Positions 40,951 through 41,159 of a stretch of 41,159 nucleotides of DNA are shown here, one piece after another. Made by a program: the position numbers and the translations under genes. The DNA is from Gammaproteobacteria bacterium. Lineage in GTDB: Bacteria; Pseudomonadota; Gammaproteobacteria; Pseudomonadales; Azotimanducaceae. The notes below the pieces were generated by a model that was not told where the DNA came from, did not search any database, and saw only the letters and a list, made by a program, of their open reading frames with translations. Numbering within the stretch: the first letter of the stretch is position 1; each line of letters begins with the position of its first letter. Where the stretch lies: assembly GCA_030428905.1 (NCBI GenBank), contig JAUIED010000024.1:1-41159 (forward strand), written 5' to 3'.

Positions 40951-41006
40951 TTAGAGCCTTGCCCGCCAGCCACGCCCCGCTGGCCACACCTGTTCTTAAC
41001 AAATAG

Positions 41007-41041
41007 AACTGTCCGGATTTTATAACACGTAAGTTGTCCGG
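41007..41041. repeat. Pair of near-identical direct repeats
   Basis: AACTGTCCGG (41007-41016) and AAGTTGTCCGG (41031-41041), 14 nt apart. Repeats of this kind can be transposase-binding sites at an insertion-sequence end, but no transposase gene is visible before the window ends. Confidence 0.4.
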
Positions 41042-41051
41042 TTGTGCTTGC

Positions 41052-41092
41052 GCCGGCTGCGGAGCCCCTTGGGCGTAGCTCAAGCAGCCGGC
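41052..41092. repeat. 9-bp perfect inverted repeat with inner stem
   Basis: GCCGGCTGC (41052-41060) and GCAGCCGGC (41084-41092), with an inner GAGC/GCTC pairing. No T tract. Function unknown. Confidence 0.5.
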
Positions 41093-41101
41093 AGGTACAG
41101 T

Positions 41102-41127
41102 GGCCGCGTTTACGCGGCCTGCCTTTT
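41102..41127 (+). terminator. Candidate intrinsic terminator
   Basis: GGCCGCG (41102-41108), loop TTTA, CGCGGCC (41113-41119), then TGCCTTTT. This is the best hairpin-plus-T run in the window's 3' end. It could close transcription entering from the left. Confidence 0.5.
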
Positions 41128-41159
41128 CCCTCCTTTGTTGCTTGCGATGATGTTGCCGT

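Noticed and set aside
40951-40957. GTTAGAG after the second element copy as an integron attC core site
   Set aside because: The last base does not fit GTTRRRY, there is no matching inverse core site, and TTAG is better explained as a target duplication.
41110-41159. Possible C-terminus of a minus-strand gene (GNIIASNKGGKRQAA then stop)
   Set aside because: Only 15 codons are visible, with no recognisable family; not enough to support a gene.

Overview
The window is a 41 kb piece of a high-GC proteobacterial chromosome, most likely from a gammaproteobacterium. The pointers are TamA/TamB, Prc, TrhO, YaaA, BolA, DUF1244, a ZntB/CorA pair and lipoprotein signal peptides. I cannot place it to family. 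No rRNA, tRNA, CRISPR array, phage or complete transposase gene was recognised.

Layout. 1-888: 3' part of a threonyl-tRNA synthetase gene with an abrupt codon-usage break near base 507. 889-4666: an orphan type IV pilin-like protein, a sucrase/ferredoxin-like protein and two adjacent acyl-CoA dehydrogenase subunits. 4676-5644: a Ca2+/Na+ exchanger. 5683-23285: a dense envelope and ion-homeostasis region holding two OmpA-domain proteins, a helical lipoprotein gene, two coupled CorA/MscS pairs, a third MscS-like channel, a CNNM/DUF21 protein, an ECF sigma factor, an MFS transporter and tamA-tamB. 23352-27260: a dicarboxylate/amino-acid symporter, a retropepsin-like protease, a glutathione S-transferase and a cardiolipin synthase. 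27270-33179: a second orphan pilin-like protein, the Prc protease, an FKBP isomerase, a pentapeptide-repeat protein, a small membrane protein, signal peptidase I and a DUF1244 protein. 33267-36894: TerC, YaaA, a PP2C phosphatase, BolA and TrhO. 36944-40784: a Rieske oxygenase, a GIY-YIG protein, a GlpD-like oxidoreductase, a divergent SDR and a small secreted protein. 40785-41159: non-coding, with a mobile element copy and several hairpins.

Main discovery. Six intergenic sites carry the same bipartite promoter, TGTGACT-N17-GTC(A/C/T)(T/A)(A/C), each correctly oriented 22-80 nt upstream of a start codon. They precede (i) the OmpA-lipoprotein gene, (ii) the helical lipoprotein gene, (iii) the 480-aa OmpA-domain gene, (iv) the corA-mscS pair, (v) the operon encoding a 76-aa protein, an MscS-like channel, the ECF sigma factor and the CNNM protein, and (vi) the MFS-tamA-tamB operon. 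The simplest reading is a self-regulated ECF sigma regulon for envelope and osmotic/ionic stress, with no recognisable anti-sigma factor next to the sigma gene.

Second discovery. A 141-bp, four-hairpin, MITE-like element with 18-bp imperfect terminal inverted repeats occurs twice (9546-9686 and 40810-40950, 139/141 identical). Each copy has its own 4-bp target duplication (CTAT, TTAG). The first copy sits inside the regulon's lipoprotein gene: removing the element plus one CTAT restores a continuous 177-codon frame, so the present 120-aa protein is a truncated product whose stop codon comes from the element.
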